54,706 nucleotides of DNA from Jannaschia donghaensis (GTDB taxonomy: Bacteria > Pseudomonadota > Alphaproteobacteria > Rhodobacterales > Rhodobacteraceae). The stretch is taken from NCBI RefSeq assembly GCF_001403795.1, contig NZ_CXSU01000005.1, positions 348,715 through 403,420 on the forward strand, in the 5' to 3' direction. Numbering within the stretch: the stretch's first letter is position 1; each line of letters opens with the position of its first letter. Made by a program: the position numbers and the translations under genes. Below the pieces are notes generated by a model. That model had not been told where the DNA came from, ran no database searches, and worked only from the letters and a program-made list of their open reading frames with translations. Positions 25,954 through 34,724 of the stretch are shown one piece after another.

Positions 25954-26751
25954 ATGACAGCCGCGATGCCCGTAACGTCCGACCTTGCCGATGATTTCGC
26001 ACGCGACGGCGCGGTCATCCTGCGCGGCCTGTTCGCGGATCACGTTCCGGCGCTGCGCGACGCGGTCACCGCGAACCTGGCCGACCCCGGCCCCCACGCC
26101 GGCGAAAACACCGCACTCGGAGAGGCGGGACGCTTCTTCGAGGATTACGTGAACTGGCACCGCTTCCCTGCGTTCGAGGCGGCGGCCCGCGACCCCGTGA
26201 TCGCCGGCACCGCCGCCGCGCTCATGGCATCGCAGCGCGTGCAGTTATTTCACGAACACGTTCTGGTGAAGGAGCCGGGGACGGCGCGCCCGACGCCGTG
26301 GCATCAGGATGCGCCGTATTATTTCGTCGACGGGCGCCAGACCGTCAGCTTCTGGGTCCCTCTCGATCCGGTGCGCGACGCGACGCTTCGGCTGGTTGCG
26401 GGATCGCACCTTTGGGAAAAGCCGGTTCTGCCGACCCGCTGGCTGTCGCAGGAGGCGTTCTTCGCCGGCGACTACAGGCCCATCCCCGATCCGGACGCCG
26501 AGGGGATGCGCGTGGTGGAATGGAAAATGGAGCCTGGCGATGCCGTCGCCTTTTCGTTCAACACCCTGCACGGCGCGCGGGGCAACGTGGCGGGCGCGCG
26601 GCGGCGGGCGTTCTCGCTGCGTTACGTCGGCGATGACGCCCGCTACGTCGAACGCCCCGGCCCGACGTCGCCACCGTTTCCCGGTCACGGCCATGCGCCC
26701 GGCGACCGGCTGCGCGACGATTGGTTCCCGACCGTCTGGAGGACGACATGA
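25954..26751 (+). CDS. Phytanoyl-CoA dioxygenase (PhyH) family protein
   Basis: 265-residue Fe(II)/2-oxoglutarate-type oxygenase. The metal-binding HxD lies in [10 protein letters not shown] (about 112-121), the distal His in [10 protein letters not shown] (about 207-216), and the 2-oxoglutarate-binding Arg in the following [11 protein letters not shown]. The ATG at 25954 follows AGGACGG; a GTG start at 25912 is possible but unsupported. The stop overlaps the start of the ureidoglycine aminohydrolase (ATGA), which implies translational coupling and a shared pathway. The substrate is unknown; a purine-derived or small hydroxylatable compound feeding that pathway would fit, by inference only. 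Confidence 0.88.
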   Translation: MTAAMPVTSDLADDFARDGAVILRGLFADHVPALRDAVTANLADPGPHAGENTALGEAGRFFEDYVNWHRFPAFEAAARDPVIAGTAAALMASQRVQLFHEHVLVKEPGTARPTPWHQDAPYYFVDGRQTVSFWVPLDPVRDATLRLVAGSHLWEKPVLPTRWLSQEAFFAGDYRPIPDPDAEGMRVVEWKMEPGDAVAFSFNTLHGARGNVAGARRRAFSLRYVGDDARYVERPGPTSPPFPGHGHAPGDRLRDDWFPTVWRTT

Positions 26752-27560
26752 CGACACCCCCCGGCGGCCTGCCGCCGCAGACCGCGCTGATGACCGGGCG
26801 CGCCGTTTTCACCGAAAGCTACGCCGTGATCCCACGCGGCTGTCAGACCGACATCGTGACCTCCATCCTGCCCGGCTGGACGGGGATGCGGATGTGGATG
26901 CTGGCGCGCCCGATGTCCGGGTTTTCAGAGACCTTTTCGCATTATCTGGTCGAGTTGGAGACCGGCGGCGGCTGTCAGGCACCCGAGGTCGATCCGCTGG
27001 CGCAGTCGATCCTCTATGTCGTGGACGGCACCCTGACGCTGCGCGTTGATGGGACCGATCATGCGATGACGGCGGGGGGCTATGCCTATGTGCCCGCGGG
27101 GACCGACTGGTCGGTGAATGCACCGCAGGACGCCCGGTTTCACTGGATCCGCAAACGCTGGGTCGCGGCCCCCGGCACCACGACCCCGCCCGCCTTCGTC
27201 ACGCGGGAGGCGGACCACGATCCCGTCGCCATGCCTGGCACCGACGGGCGCTGGGCCACCACGCGCTTCGTCGATCCGTCGGACACGGACCATGATTGCC
27301 ACGTCAACATCGTGACGTTTCAGCCGGGCGGCCTGATCCCGTTCGAGGAAACGCATGTTATGGAGCACGGTCTCTTCGTGCTGGAGGGCAAGGCCGCCTA
27401 TAAGCTCAACCGCGACTGGGTGGAGGTGGAGGCCGGCGATTACATGTGGCTGCGCGCCTATTGTCCGCAGGCCTGCTATGCTGGCGGGCCGGGGCAGTTC
27501 CGCTATCTTCTCTATAAGGACGTGAACCGGCATGCGGCGTTGGGGGGTGTGCTGGGCTGA
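26748..27560 (+). CDS. allE: (S)-ureidoglycine aminohydrolase, bicupin
   Basis: Releases ammonia from (S)-ureidoglycine to give (S)-ureidoglycolate, the step after allantoate hydrolysis in purine breakdown. The 270 residues form two cupin domains (about 35-125 and 180-262). The Mn-binding second cupin carries the family ligands in FEETHVMEHGLFVLEG (about 197-212; Glu, His, His) and a downstream Gln in AYCPQACY, matching E. coli YlbA/AllE. It is coupled to the PhyH-type gene upstream. The urea importer lies 1.8 kb downstream, which fits later urea release from ureidoglycolate. Confidence 0.9.
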   Translation: MTTPPGGLPPQTALMTGRAVFTESYAVIPRGCQTDIVTSILPGWTGMRMWMLARPMSGFSETFSHYLVELETGGGCQAPEVDPLAQSILYVVDGTLTLRVDGTDHAMTAGGYAYVPAGTDWSVNAPQDARFHWIRKRWVAAPGTTTPPAFVTREADHDPVAMPGTDGRWATTRFVDPSDTDHDCHVNIVTFQPGGLIPFEETHVMEHGLFVLEGKAAYKLNRDWVEVEAGDYMWLRAYCPQACYAGGPGQFRYLLYKDVNRHAALGGVLG

Positions 27561-27621
27561 CGCAGCGGCACGGCGTTGGCAGGGGCGGCATAATCGTGAT
27601 ACGCGCCCAAAGGAACAGGCG

Positions 27622-27632
27622 AATGTTCGTTT
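27622..27632. promoter_or_regulatory. GlpR-like half-site AATGTTCGTTT upstream of glpD
   Basis: The 11-mer matches the known GlpR half-operator core ATGTTCG(A/T)T. It sits about 35 bases before the glpD start, where a repressor of glycerol-phosphate genes would act. Only one good half is visible, and no glpR gene is in the window. Confidence 0.3.
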
Positions 27633-27664
27633 AGGCGCGCTTCGCAAGCGATGTGAGGATCACC

Positions 27665-29218
27665 ATGCGCCAGACCTACGACCTGTTCATCATCGGCGGC
27701 GGCATCAACGGCTGCGGCATCGCGCGCGATGCGGCCGGTCGGGGCCTGTCGGTCGGTCTGGCGGAAATGGGCGACCTGGCGGGTGCAACGTCGAGTTCGT
27801 CGACCAAGCTGTTCCATGGCGGCCTGCGCTATCTCGAATACTGGGAGGTGCGGCTGGTGCGCGAGGCGCTGCGCGAACGCGATATCCTGATCCGCAACAT
27901 GCCCCACATCTCCTGGCCGCTGCGCTTCGTGCTGCCATTGTCACCCGATATGCGGTTCGAGGGGGGGACGCCGACCTCCAAGCTGATCGGTACGACCATG
28001 CCCTGGCTGCGGGGGCGTCGGCCCGACTGGCTAATCCGGGCGGGTCTGTTCATGTACGACAGTCTTGCCAAGTCGAAACTCTTGCCCGGCACCAAGACGA
28101 TATCGCTTGTCGATACGCCCGAGGGCGCACCGTTGGAGGACCGCTTTCGCAAGGCGTTCGAATATTCCGACGGCTGGGTCGAGGATTCGCGACTGGTCGT
28201 GCTGAACGCGCGGGATGCGGCGAACCGGGGCGCGGACATTGCCGTGGGCACCAAGGTCGTGTCGGCGGAGCGTGACGGCGACGAATGGCTGGTGACCTTG
28301 TCGGGCGAACGCGAAGGCCAGATCCGCGCCAAGATGCTGGTGAACGCGGCCGGGCCCTGGGTCGGCGATGTTATCGCCGGCGTCGTGCGGTCGAACGCCA
28401 AGGAAGGCGTGCGCCTGGTGCGCGGGTCGCACATCGTGACCAAGCGACTCTACGATCACGACAAATGCTATTTCTTCCAGGGGGCCGACGGGCGGATCAT
28501 CTTCGCGATCCCCTACGAATACGATTACACCCTGATCGGCACGACCGACGCCGAACATCACGATGCCGATGAAAAGCCGGTCTGCACGCCGGAAGAACGG
28601 GCCTACCTGCTGGATTTCGCCAACGGCTATTTCAAGCGCGACCTGACCGACGCCGACGTCGTCTGGACGTATTCCGGCGTGCGCCCGCTGTACGACGACG
28701 GCGCGACATCGGCCACGGCGGCGACCCGGGACTACGTGCTGAAGGTCGACTCGGGCGGGGCGCCCGTCCTCAACATCTTCGGCGGCAAGATCACCACGTT
28801 CCGCAAGCTGGCCAATGCCGCGATGGACAAGATCGGCGATCATCTGACCATAACCGGTCCCTGGACCCACGACGCACCCTTGCCGGGCGGCGATTTTGCG
28901 GTGGGTGGACAGGGCGCGCAGGTGATGGCGCTGCAAGCCGCCTATCCATTCCTGACCGACCATTGGGCGGTGCGGCTGGTGCGGGCCTATGGCACGCAGG
29001 CGGCGGACGTCTTGGGCACCGCCAAGGACGCGGCCGACCTGGGACATGACTTCGGGCACACGCTGACCGAAGCGGAAGTCATCTGGCAGATGGACCGCGA
29101 ATGGGCGCGCACCGCGCAGGACGTGCTTTGGCGGCGCACCAAGCTGGGATTGCGGCTGAGCGCGGCCCAAGTGACCACTTTGGAGGCGTTCATGGCGGGC
29201 CGGTCGCCGCAGGATTGA
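27665..29218 (+). CDS. glpD: Aerobic glycerol-3-phosphate dehydrogenase (FAD)
   Basis: 517-residue peripheral membrane flavoenzyme that oxidises sn-glycerol 3-phosphate to dihydroxyacetone phosphate and passes electrons to ubiquinone. The FAD-binding motif is FIIGGGINGCGIARDA (about 8-23), followed by the family signatures SSSSTKLFHGGLRYLEY (about 43-59) and VNAAGPWV (about 227-234). The C-terminal region (about 380-517) is the usual helical cap. The ATG at 27665 follows GTGAGGAT; an in-frame GTG four codons upstream is possible. It completes the glycerol route begun by glpK at 8 kb, although the two genes are not linked. Confidence 0.95.
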   Translation: MRQTYDLFIIGGGINGCGIARDAAGRGLSVGLAEMGDLAGATSSSSTKLFHGGLRYLEYWEVRLVREALRERDILIRNMPHISWPLRFVLPLSPDMRFEGGTPTSKLIGTTMPWLRGRRPDWLIRAGLFMYDSLAKSKLLPGTKTISLVDTPEGAPLEDRFRKAFEYSDGWVEDSRLVVLNARDAANRGADIAVGTKVVSAERDGDEWLVTLSGEREGQIRAKMLVNAAGPWVGDVIAGVVRSNAKEGVRLVRGSHIVTKRLYDHDKCYFFQGADGRIIFAIPYEYDYTLIGTTDAEHHDADEKPVCTPEERAYLLDFANGYFKRDLTDADVVWTYSGVRPLYDDGATSATAATRDYVLKVDSGGAPVLNIFGGKITTFRKLANAAMDKIGDHLTITGPWTHDAPLPGGDFAVGGQGAQVMALQAAYPFLTDHWAVRLVRAYGTQAADVLGTAKDAADLGHDFGHTLTEAEVIWQMDREWARTAQDVLWRRTKLGLRLSAAQVTTLEAFMAGRSPQD

Positions 29219-29291
29219 TCGCTGCGAGAATCACGCTGCGGTGCCGCTGCCGGTCTGGTTTACGCAACGGCATATAAAACGGGCAGTGCGA

Positions 29292-29327
29292 TTTCAATTC
29301 GCCGCAAAACCGGGCATTCAAATTCGC
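29292..29327. repeat. Direct repeat TTCAATTCGC / TTCAAATTCGC upstream of urtA
   Basis: Copies at 29292-29302 and 29316-29327 are 24 bases apart in the A/T-rich leader of the urea-transporter operon. They could be binding sites for an activator, or chance. No NtrC or sigma-54 consensus is evident in the 190-base leader. Confidence 0.3.
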
Positions 29328-29409
29328 AAAGCCGTGAATGCGGCCCTGTCGCTTGCCTGTGGCGAACCCCTGTCCCGAACGTCGGTCCGGTCAAAACAGG
29401 GGATCACCG

Positions 29410-30687
29410 ATGACGTATCGCAAAGCACTTCTGAGCCTGCCGCTTCTGCTCGCCTCCACCGCCGCCCATGCGCAGGCCGATTGCCCGGTCAAGGTCGGCG
29501 TCCTGCACTCGCTATCGGGCACGATGGCCATTTCGGAAACCACGCTGAAGGACACGGTCGAAATGCTGGTCGACCGCCAGAACGAGGCCGGCGGCCTTCT
29601 GGGTTGCGATATCGAGGCGGTGGTCGTCGACCCGGCCTCCGACTGGCCGCTGTTCGCCGAGAAAGCGCGCGAGTTGCTGACGGTGGAGGAGGTCGACGTG
29701 ATCTTCGGCTCCTGGACCTCCGTCAGCCGCAAATCCGCGCTGCCGGTGCTGGAGGAATTGAACGGCCTGATGTTCTATCCCGTGCAGTACGAAGGCGAGG
29801 AAAGCTCCAAAAACGTCTTCTACACCGGTGCCGCCCCGAACCAGCAGGCCATTCCCGCAGTCGACTACTTCCTAGAAGAACTGGGCGTCGAACGCTTCGC
29901 CCTGCTTGGCACCGACTACGTCTATCCGCGCACGACCAACAACATCCTGGAAGCCTACCTGAAGTCCAAGGGTGTCGCCGCCGAAGACATCTTCGTCAAC
30001 TACACACCGTTCGGCCACTCCGATTGGGCCACGATCGTGGGTGATGTGGTGGAAATGTCCGAAGACGGTCGCCCCGTCGGTGTCATCTCCACCATCAACG
30101 GTGATGCCAACATCGGGTTCTACAAGGAACTGGCCGCGTCCGAAATTTCCGCCGACGACATCCCCGTCGTCGCCTTCTCCGTGGGGGAGGAGGAATTGTC
30201 GGGCCTCGACACGACCGATCTCGTCGGCCACCTGGCGGCCTGGAATTATTTCCAATCCGCCGAGACGGACGCCAACGCCGAATTCATCGCCGCCTGGAAA
30301 GAGCGGATGGGCGAAGATCGCGTGACCAACGACCCGATGGAGGCCCATTACATCGGCTTCAACATGTGGGTGAACGCGGTCGAGGCCGCCGGGACCACCG
30401 ACGTCGATGCGGTCCGCGACGCGATGTATGGACAGGAGTTTCCGAACCTGACCGGCGGCACGGCCGTGATGCTGCCCAACCACCACCTGTCTAAGCCTGT
30501 CCTGATCGGGGAAATCACCGAAGACGGCCAGTTCGACATCGTGTCCCAGACGGCGGAGGTCGAAGGCGACGCCTGGACCGACCATCTGGTCGACAGCGCC
30601 AAGCTGACCTCCGACTGGCCGGGCCTGGGCTGCGGAATGTACGACACCGAGGCCGAGACCTGCGTTCAGATCCAGTCCAACTACTGA
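29410..30687 (+). CDS. urtA: Urea ABC transporter substrate-binding protein
   Basis: 425-residue periplasmic binding protein (Leu/Ile/Val-binding fold) with a signal peptide (about 1-22, ending AHA). Signatures of UrtA are VGVLHSLSGTMAISE (about 28-42), FGSWTSVSRKSALPVLE (about 98-114), FYPVQYEGEE, GTDYVYPRTTNN and TNDPMEAHYIGFNMW. The length and order of these blocks distinguish it from branched-chain amino acid binders. It is the first gene of urtABCDE; the ATG follows AGGGGATCACCG. A strong hairpin lies between it and urtB, which should raise UrtA relative to the permeases. Confidence 0.95.
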   Translation: MTYRKALLSLPLLLASTAAHAQADCPVKVGVLHSLSGTMAISETTLKDTVEMLVDRQNEAGGLLGCDIEAVVVDPASDWPLFAEKARELLTVEEVDVIFGSWTSVSRKSALPVLEELNGLMFYPVQYEGEESSKNVFYTGAAPNQQAIPAVDYFLEELGVERFALLGTDYVYPRTTNNILEAYLKSKGVAAEDIFVNYTPFGHSDWATIVGDVVEMSEDGRPVGVISTINGDANIGFYKELAASEISADDIPVVAFSVGEEELSGLDTTDLVGHLAAWNYFQSAETDANAEFIAAWKERMGEDRVTNDPMEAHYIGFNMWVNAVEAAGTTDVDAVRDAMYGQEFPNLTGGTAVMLPNHHLSKPVLIGEITEDGQFDIVSQTAEVEGDAWTDHLVDSAKLTSDWPGLGCGMYDTEAETCVQIQSNY

Positions 30688-30706
30688 TCTGACCTGAGCC
30701 GAAATC

Positions 30707-30754
30707 GCAGGGCGGGGGTTCACCCCGCCCTGCGCGCGTGGCGGGGTGAACCCC
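30707..30754 (+). repeat. Intercistronic hairpins / REP-like palindromes between urtA and urtB
   Basis: An 11-bp perfect stem GCAGGGCGGGG/CCCCGCCCTGC (30707-30717 with 30723-30733) has loop GTTCA. A second, inverted partial copy, GCGGGGTGAACCCC (30741-30754), is the exact complement of GGGGTTCACCCCGC (30715-30728). Two mutually exclusive folds are therefore possible. There is no U-tract, so this is more an attenuating or mRNA-stabilising element than a full terminator. The core GGCGGGGTTCACCCCGCC looks like an intergenic repeat of this bacterial group (from memory). Confidence 0.7.
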
Positions 30755-30772
30755 GTCCTACGGGAATATAAA

Positions 30773-32707
30773 ATGCGCTTTCTCCTCGCCCTTGCCGTCG
30801 CCCTGTTGACGTCGCCTGTCGCGGCACAGACCGGCCCGGTTCAGGCCCTGCTTCAGACCCACGCCGAGGACATCGCCAAGCCGTCGCGCCGTACGATCCA
30901 GCCCGTGCTGGACGATCTGGCCGCCAGCGACCTGCCCGCGATGCCCGATTTCCTGGAGGCTTGGGCCGATAAGGGCGTGGTGCGGCACGACGCCGACGGC
31001 CTGTTTTTCTACGGCACCCGCGAGGGCGATATCTATGCGCTGCGGTCGGTCGAGGATGGCACCGACGTCGGAGAGGTCGCCCGCCGCGACGCCTCCGAAC
31101 TCAAACCGAATGCCGGGGTGCGCAAGCTGATCGCGACGGCCCTCGTCCAGTTTCAGCTCAACGATCCGGACCCGGATCGCCGCCGTGCCGCGCTCGATTC
31201 ACTCTCCCGCAATCCGACACCCGACCTTCTGGCCCCCCTGCGCGCCTCCATCGAAGCGGAGGAGGATCGCCTGATCCGCAACCGCAAGGAGGCGCTGGAC
31301 CGTCTGATCACCATCCGCTTCGGCACGGACCAGACCGCGCGCCTGACGGCCATCGACTGGATGGCCGACCGCATCTCGCTGGAGGCGCGGGCCGCGCTCA
31401 ACGCCGTGCTGACCACCGACCGCATTGTCGGGACCCCGCCCGAAGGTGCCAATATCGCCCGCACCCTGCAGGTCGGCACCGACATCACCGCAGAGGTCGC
31501 ACTGGACCTTCTGGCGGACGAAGGCATCGTCCCCGATGCCGTGTCCCGCGCCGACCGCGATGCGGCCCTGGTCGCCAACATCGCCGGGGCTGCGGTCGCC
31601 GGCACGCCCGTCGCGCAACTCGACACCGAAGAGGCGCGCTGGACGGCCTATGCCGCGCTGTCGGGCACGGGCCTTGCCCCGCCGCGACCGCCGGTGGACG
31701 CGGCGGCGATCCTGCTGGCGATGAACCCGATCACCGAGGTCTACGACGAAGCCGACCCCGCCATAACCGAAGCCGCCGTGGCCGCGCTGGCACAGGTCGA
31801 TGCCCGCGTGGCGCGCGCGCAAGCGGCGGACATGACGCTGGATGCGGTGTCGCTGGCGTCGATCTACTTCCTCGCCGCGATCGGGCTGGCCATCACCTTC
31901 GGTGTGATGGGTGTCATCAACATGGCCCACGGCGAATTCATCATGATCGGGGCCTATACCGGCTACGTGGTTCAGCAGATCGTGCCCGACTACACGTGGT
32001 CGCTTGTCATCGCCCTGCCGCTGGCTTTCGTGGTGGCGGGGGCGGCGGGTGTCGCATTGGAACGGCTCGTCATCCGCCACCTTGCCCACCGCCCGCTGGA
32101 GACCTTGCTCGCGACCTTCGGCATCTCGGTCGCGCTGCAGCAGATCTTCAAGAACATCTTCGGCACGCAGGCGGTGCCGCTCACTTCTCCCGACTGGCTG
32201 GCCGGGGCGTGGAGCCTGAACGACGTGGTGGGCATCAGCTATATCCGCATCGCGATCTTCGTGCTGGCCGCCGTCTTCCTGGCTCTCCTCGTCTATATCC
32301 TGCGCCGCACCCGCTTGGGGCTGGAGGTCCGGGCCGTGACGCAGAACCCCGGCATGGCCGCATCGCTTGGCATCGACCCCGACCGCGTGGGCATGGCGAC
32401 CTTCGCGCTGGGGTCGGGCATCGCGGGGGTTGCTGGCGTGGCCATCGGATTGTTCGCGCAGGTGACATCCGAAATGGGCGCGGGCTACATCGTGCAGTCC
32501 TTCATGACGGTCGTCGTCGGCGGCGTGGGGTCGGTCTTTGGCACGTTGGCCGGGGCCGGCCTGATCGGGGGGCTGCAAAAGGGGATCGAATGGCTGAACC
32601 CGTCGAACACGCTGGCCGCACAAACCTACATGATCCTGTTCATCATCCTCTTCATCCAAGTCCGCCCCCGCGGGATCGTGGCGCAGAAGGGCAGGTTCGT
32701 TCAATGA
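30773..32707 (+). CDS. urtB: Urea ABC transporter permease UrtB with N-terminal periplasmic domain
   Basis: 644 residues: a signal-like first helix, a large helical extracytoplasmic region (about 25-340), then a LivH-type permease with about eight membrane helices (about 365-640). The permease contains FGVMGVINMAHGEFIMIGAY (about 374-393) and ETLLATFGISVALQQ, both hallmarks of the LivH/UrtB class. The long N-terminal domain is the known UrtB form of alphaproteobacteria. The ATG at 30773 is used because it opens the signal; an upstream GTG lies inside the hairpin region. urtC overlaps by four bases. Confidence 0.94.
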   Translation: MRFLLALAVALLTSPVAAQTGPVQALLQTHAEDIAKPSRRTIQPVLDDLAASDLPAMPDFLEAWADKGVVRHDADGLFFYGTREGDIYALRSVEDGTDVGEVARRDASELKPNAGVRKLIATALVQFQLNDPDPDRRRAALDSLSRNPTPDLLAPLRASIEAEEDRLIRNRKEALDRLITIRFGTDQTARLTAIDWMADRISLEARAALNAVLTTDRIVGTPPEGANIARTLQVGTDITAEVALDLLADEGIVPDAVSRADRDAALVANIAGAAVAGTPVAQLDTEEARWTAYAALSGTGLAPPRPPVDAAAILLAMNPITEVYDEADPAITEAAVAALAQVDARVARAQAADMTLDAVSLASIYFLAAIGLAITFGVMGVINMAHGEFIMIGAYTGYVVQQIVPDYTWSLVIALPLAFVVAGAAGVALERLVIRHLAHRPLETLLATFGISVALQQIFKNIFGTQAVPLTSPDWLAGAWSLNDVVGISYIRIAIFVLAAVFLALLVYILRRTRLGLEVRAVTQNPGMAASLGIDPDRVGMATFALGSGIAGVAGVAIGLFAQVTSEMGAGYIVQSFMTVVVGGVGSVFGTLAGAGLIGGLQKGIEWLNPSNTLAAQTYMILFIILFIQVRPRGIVAQKGRFVQ

Positions 32708-33975
32708 CCGACGCTGCCTCTTCTTCCGGCCAGAAATACCTCGGGGGTGCGGGGGCCGGCCCACGTCCGCTGATCGCGCGCGCGGATGTCCTCGTCTTCC
32801 TGTGCGCTCTGGCGTTCGTCACCATAGTGGCGACCCTGATGGCGCAGGCGGGATGGGTCTCGACCTCCTTCGTCAAACTGCTGGGCAAGACGCTGTGCCT
32901 GTGCATCGCCGCCCTCGCCATGGACCTCGTGTGGGGCTTCACGGGCATTCTGTCCCTGGGCCATTTCGCCTTCTTCGGGATCGGCGGCTACGCCATCGGC
33001 ATGTGGCTCATGTGGAGCCGGACCGAGGGCATCGTCCTCGAAACCCTGTCCCGCGCACCGCTCCCCGCCACCCCGCTGGAGATCGAGGAGGCCATCGGCA
33101 GTCAGATCTTCGGCGTCGTCGGATCGTCAGATGTTCCCGCCCTGTGGACCTTTGCGGGATCGCTGCCCCTGCAACTGGCCTTCGCCGTTCTTGTCCCCGG
33201 CGCGATCGCCCTGATCTTCGGATGGCTGGCGTTCCGCAGCCGGGTGGTCGGCGTTTACCTGTCGATCCTGACGCAGGCCGGCACCCTCGCCCTGTCGCTG
33301 TGGCTGTTCCAGAACGACAACGGATTGCGCGGCAACAACGGCCTTTCGGGGCTGCAGAACATTCCCGGCCTGTCGGGCACCCCGCAATCCACCCTGTCGC
33401 TCTGGTTTCTTTGGGGGTCTGCCGTGGCATTGGCCCTCGCCTACCTTCTGGCCGCCTGGACCGTGTCGGGGCGGTTCGGCTCCGTCCTGCGCGGCATTCG
33501 CGACGACGAGGCGCGGGTGCGGTTCCTGGGTTACGAGGTGGAGCGTTACAAGCTGGCCGTCTTCACCGGGACGGCCATGGCCTGCGGCGTCGCGGGTGCC
33601 CTCTACTATCCGCAGGCGGGCATCGTGAACCCAGCGGAAATCGCGCCCATCGCGTCGATCTACCTGGCCGTCTGGGTCGCAATCGGCGGGCGCGGGCGGC
33701 TTTACGGCGCGGTCATCGGGGCCGCGGTCGTCAGCCTTGCGTCCAGCTGGTTCACCGGCGGCGGCGCGCCGGACATCGACTTGGGCTTCTATGAAATCAA
33801 ATGGACCGATTGGTGGCTGGTTCTGCTGGGCCTGTCCTTCGTGGCCGTCACGCTGTTCGCGCCCAAGGGATTGGGTGGTCTGGTGGATTTATGGACGGCG
33901 CGCCGCGCCATGCGACGACAGGGCGATCTGGGCCCCGACCAAGGGGCCTTGCGAGCCGAGGAGGAAAGCCGGTGA
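32704..33975 (+). CDS. urtC: Urea ABC transporter permease UrtC
   Basis: 423-residue LivM-type permease with about ten hydrophobic segments. Diagnostic blocks are DLVWGFTGILSLGHFAFFG (about 79-97), LSLWLFQNDNGLRGNNGLSG (about 198-217) and RGIRDDEARVRFLGYEV (about 262-278), the last being the coupling segment for the ATPases. The N-terminus is slightly long for the family. The ATG overlaps the urtB stop, and the GTG of urtD overlaps its own stop, so the operon is translationally chained. Confidence 0.94.
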   Translation: MTDAASSSGQKYLGGAGAGPRPLIARADVLVFLCALAFVTIVATLMAQAGWVSTSFVKLLGKTLCLCIAALAMDLVWGFTGILSLGHFAFFGIGGYAIGMWLMWSRTEGIVLETLSRAPLPATPLEIEEAIGSQIFGVVGSSDVPALWTFAGSLPLQLAFAVLVPGAIALIFGWLAFRSRVVGVYLSILTQAGTLALSLWLFQNDNGLRGNNGLSGLQNIPGLSGTPQSTLSLWFLWGSAVALALAYLLAAWTVSGRFGSVLRGIRDDEARVRFLGYEVERYKLAVFTGTAMACGVAGALYYPQAGIVNPAEIAPIASIYLAVWVAIGGRGRLYGAVIGAAVVSLASSWFTGGGAPDIDLGFYEIKWTDWWLVLLGLSFVAVTLFAPKGLGGLVDLWTARRAMRRQGDLGPDQGALRAEEESR

Positions 33976-34724
33976 GCGCGCTTCTGGAGGTGTCCGGCGT
34001 GACCAAGACGTTCGATGGGTTTCGCGCGATCGACGATCTCAGCTTCTCGGTCAACGAACCCGAGCTGCGGGCCATCATCGGCCCGAACGGGGCGGGCAAG
34101 ACGACGTTCATGGACCTTGTGACCGGCAAGATCCGACCGGATGCGGGCACGATATGCTACGGCGATCTGTCGCGCGACCTGACGAAGATGTCCGAGGCGC
34201 AGATCGCGCGGGCGGGCATCGGGCGCAAATTCCAGAAACCCACCGTGTTTGAGGATCAGACGGTCGAGGAAAACCTGACCATGGCCCTTGCCGCCCCACG
34301 CGCGCCCTTTGCGGTTCTTTTCCGACGCACCGATGCGCGGGTTGCGGCGCGGGGGGCCGCGGCGCGGGTCGGGTTGGAGGACCGGATGCAGACGCCCGCC
34401 GGCGTCTTGAGCCACGGCCAGAAGCAATGGCTGGAGATCGGGATGCTGCTGGCGCAGGAACCGCGCCTGCTGCTGGTGGACGAACCCGCCGCCGGCATGA
34501 CCAGCGCGGAGCGGGAGCGGACGACGGAAATGCTGGTGGAGGCGGCGAAGACGCGCGCCGTCGTGGTGATCGAGCATGACATGGAATTCGTACGCCGCCT
34601 GAATTGCCGCGTGACGGTCCTGCACGAAGGCCACGCGCTGGCCGAAGGATCGCTGGACCACGTCTGCGCCGATCCGCGGGTGATCGACGTCTATCTGGGA
34701 CGACAGGAGGCGGCGGATGCTTGA
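33972..34724 (+). CDS. urtD: Urea ABC transporter ATP-binding protein UrtD
   Basis: 250 residues from a GTG start that overlaps the urtC stop (GTGA) with GAGGAAAG upstream. Walker A is GPNGAGKTT (about 37-45), Walker B LLLVDEPAAGM (about 168-178). The signature reads LSHGQKQWLEIGM, with His in place of Gly, which is the regular UrtD form and separates it from LivG. It energises urea import together with UrtE. Confidence 0.95.
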   Translation: MSALLEVSGVTKTFDGFRAIDDLSFSVNEPELRAIIGPNGAGKTTFMDLVTGKIRPDAGTICYGDLSRDLTKMSEAQIARAGIGRKFQKPTVFEDQTVEENLTMALAAPRAPFAVLFRRTDARVAARGAAARVGLEDRMQTPAGVLSHGQKQWLEIGMLLAQEPRLLLVDEPAAGMTSAERERTTEMLVEAAKTRAVVVIEHDMEFVRRLNCRVTVLHEGHALAEGSLDHVCADPRVIDVYLGRQEAADA

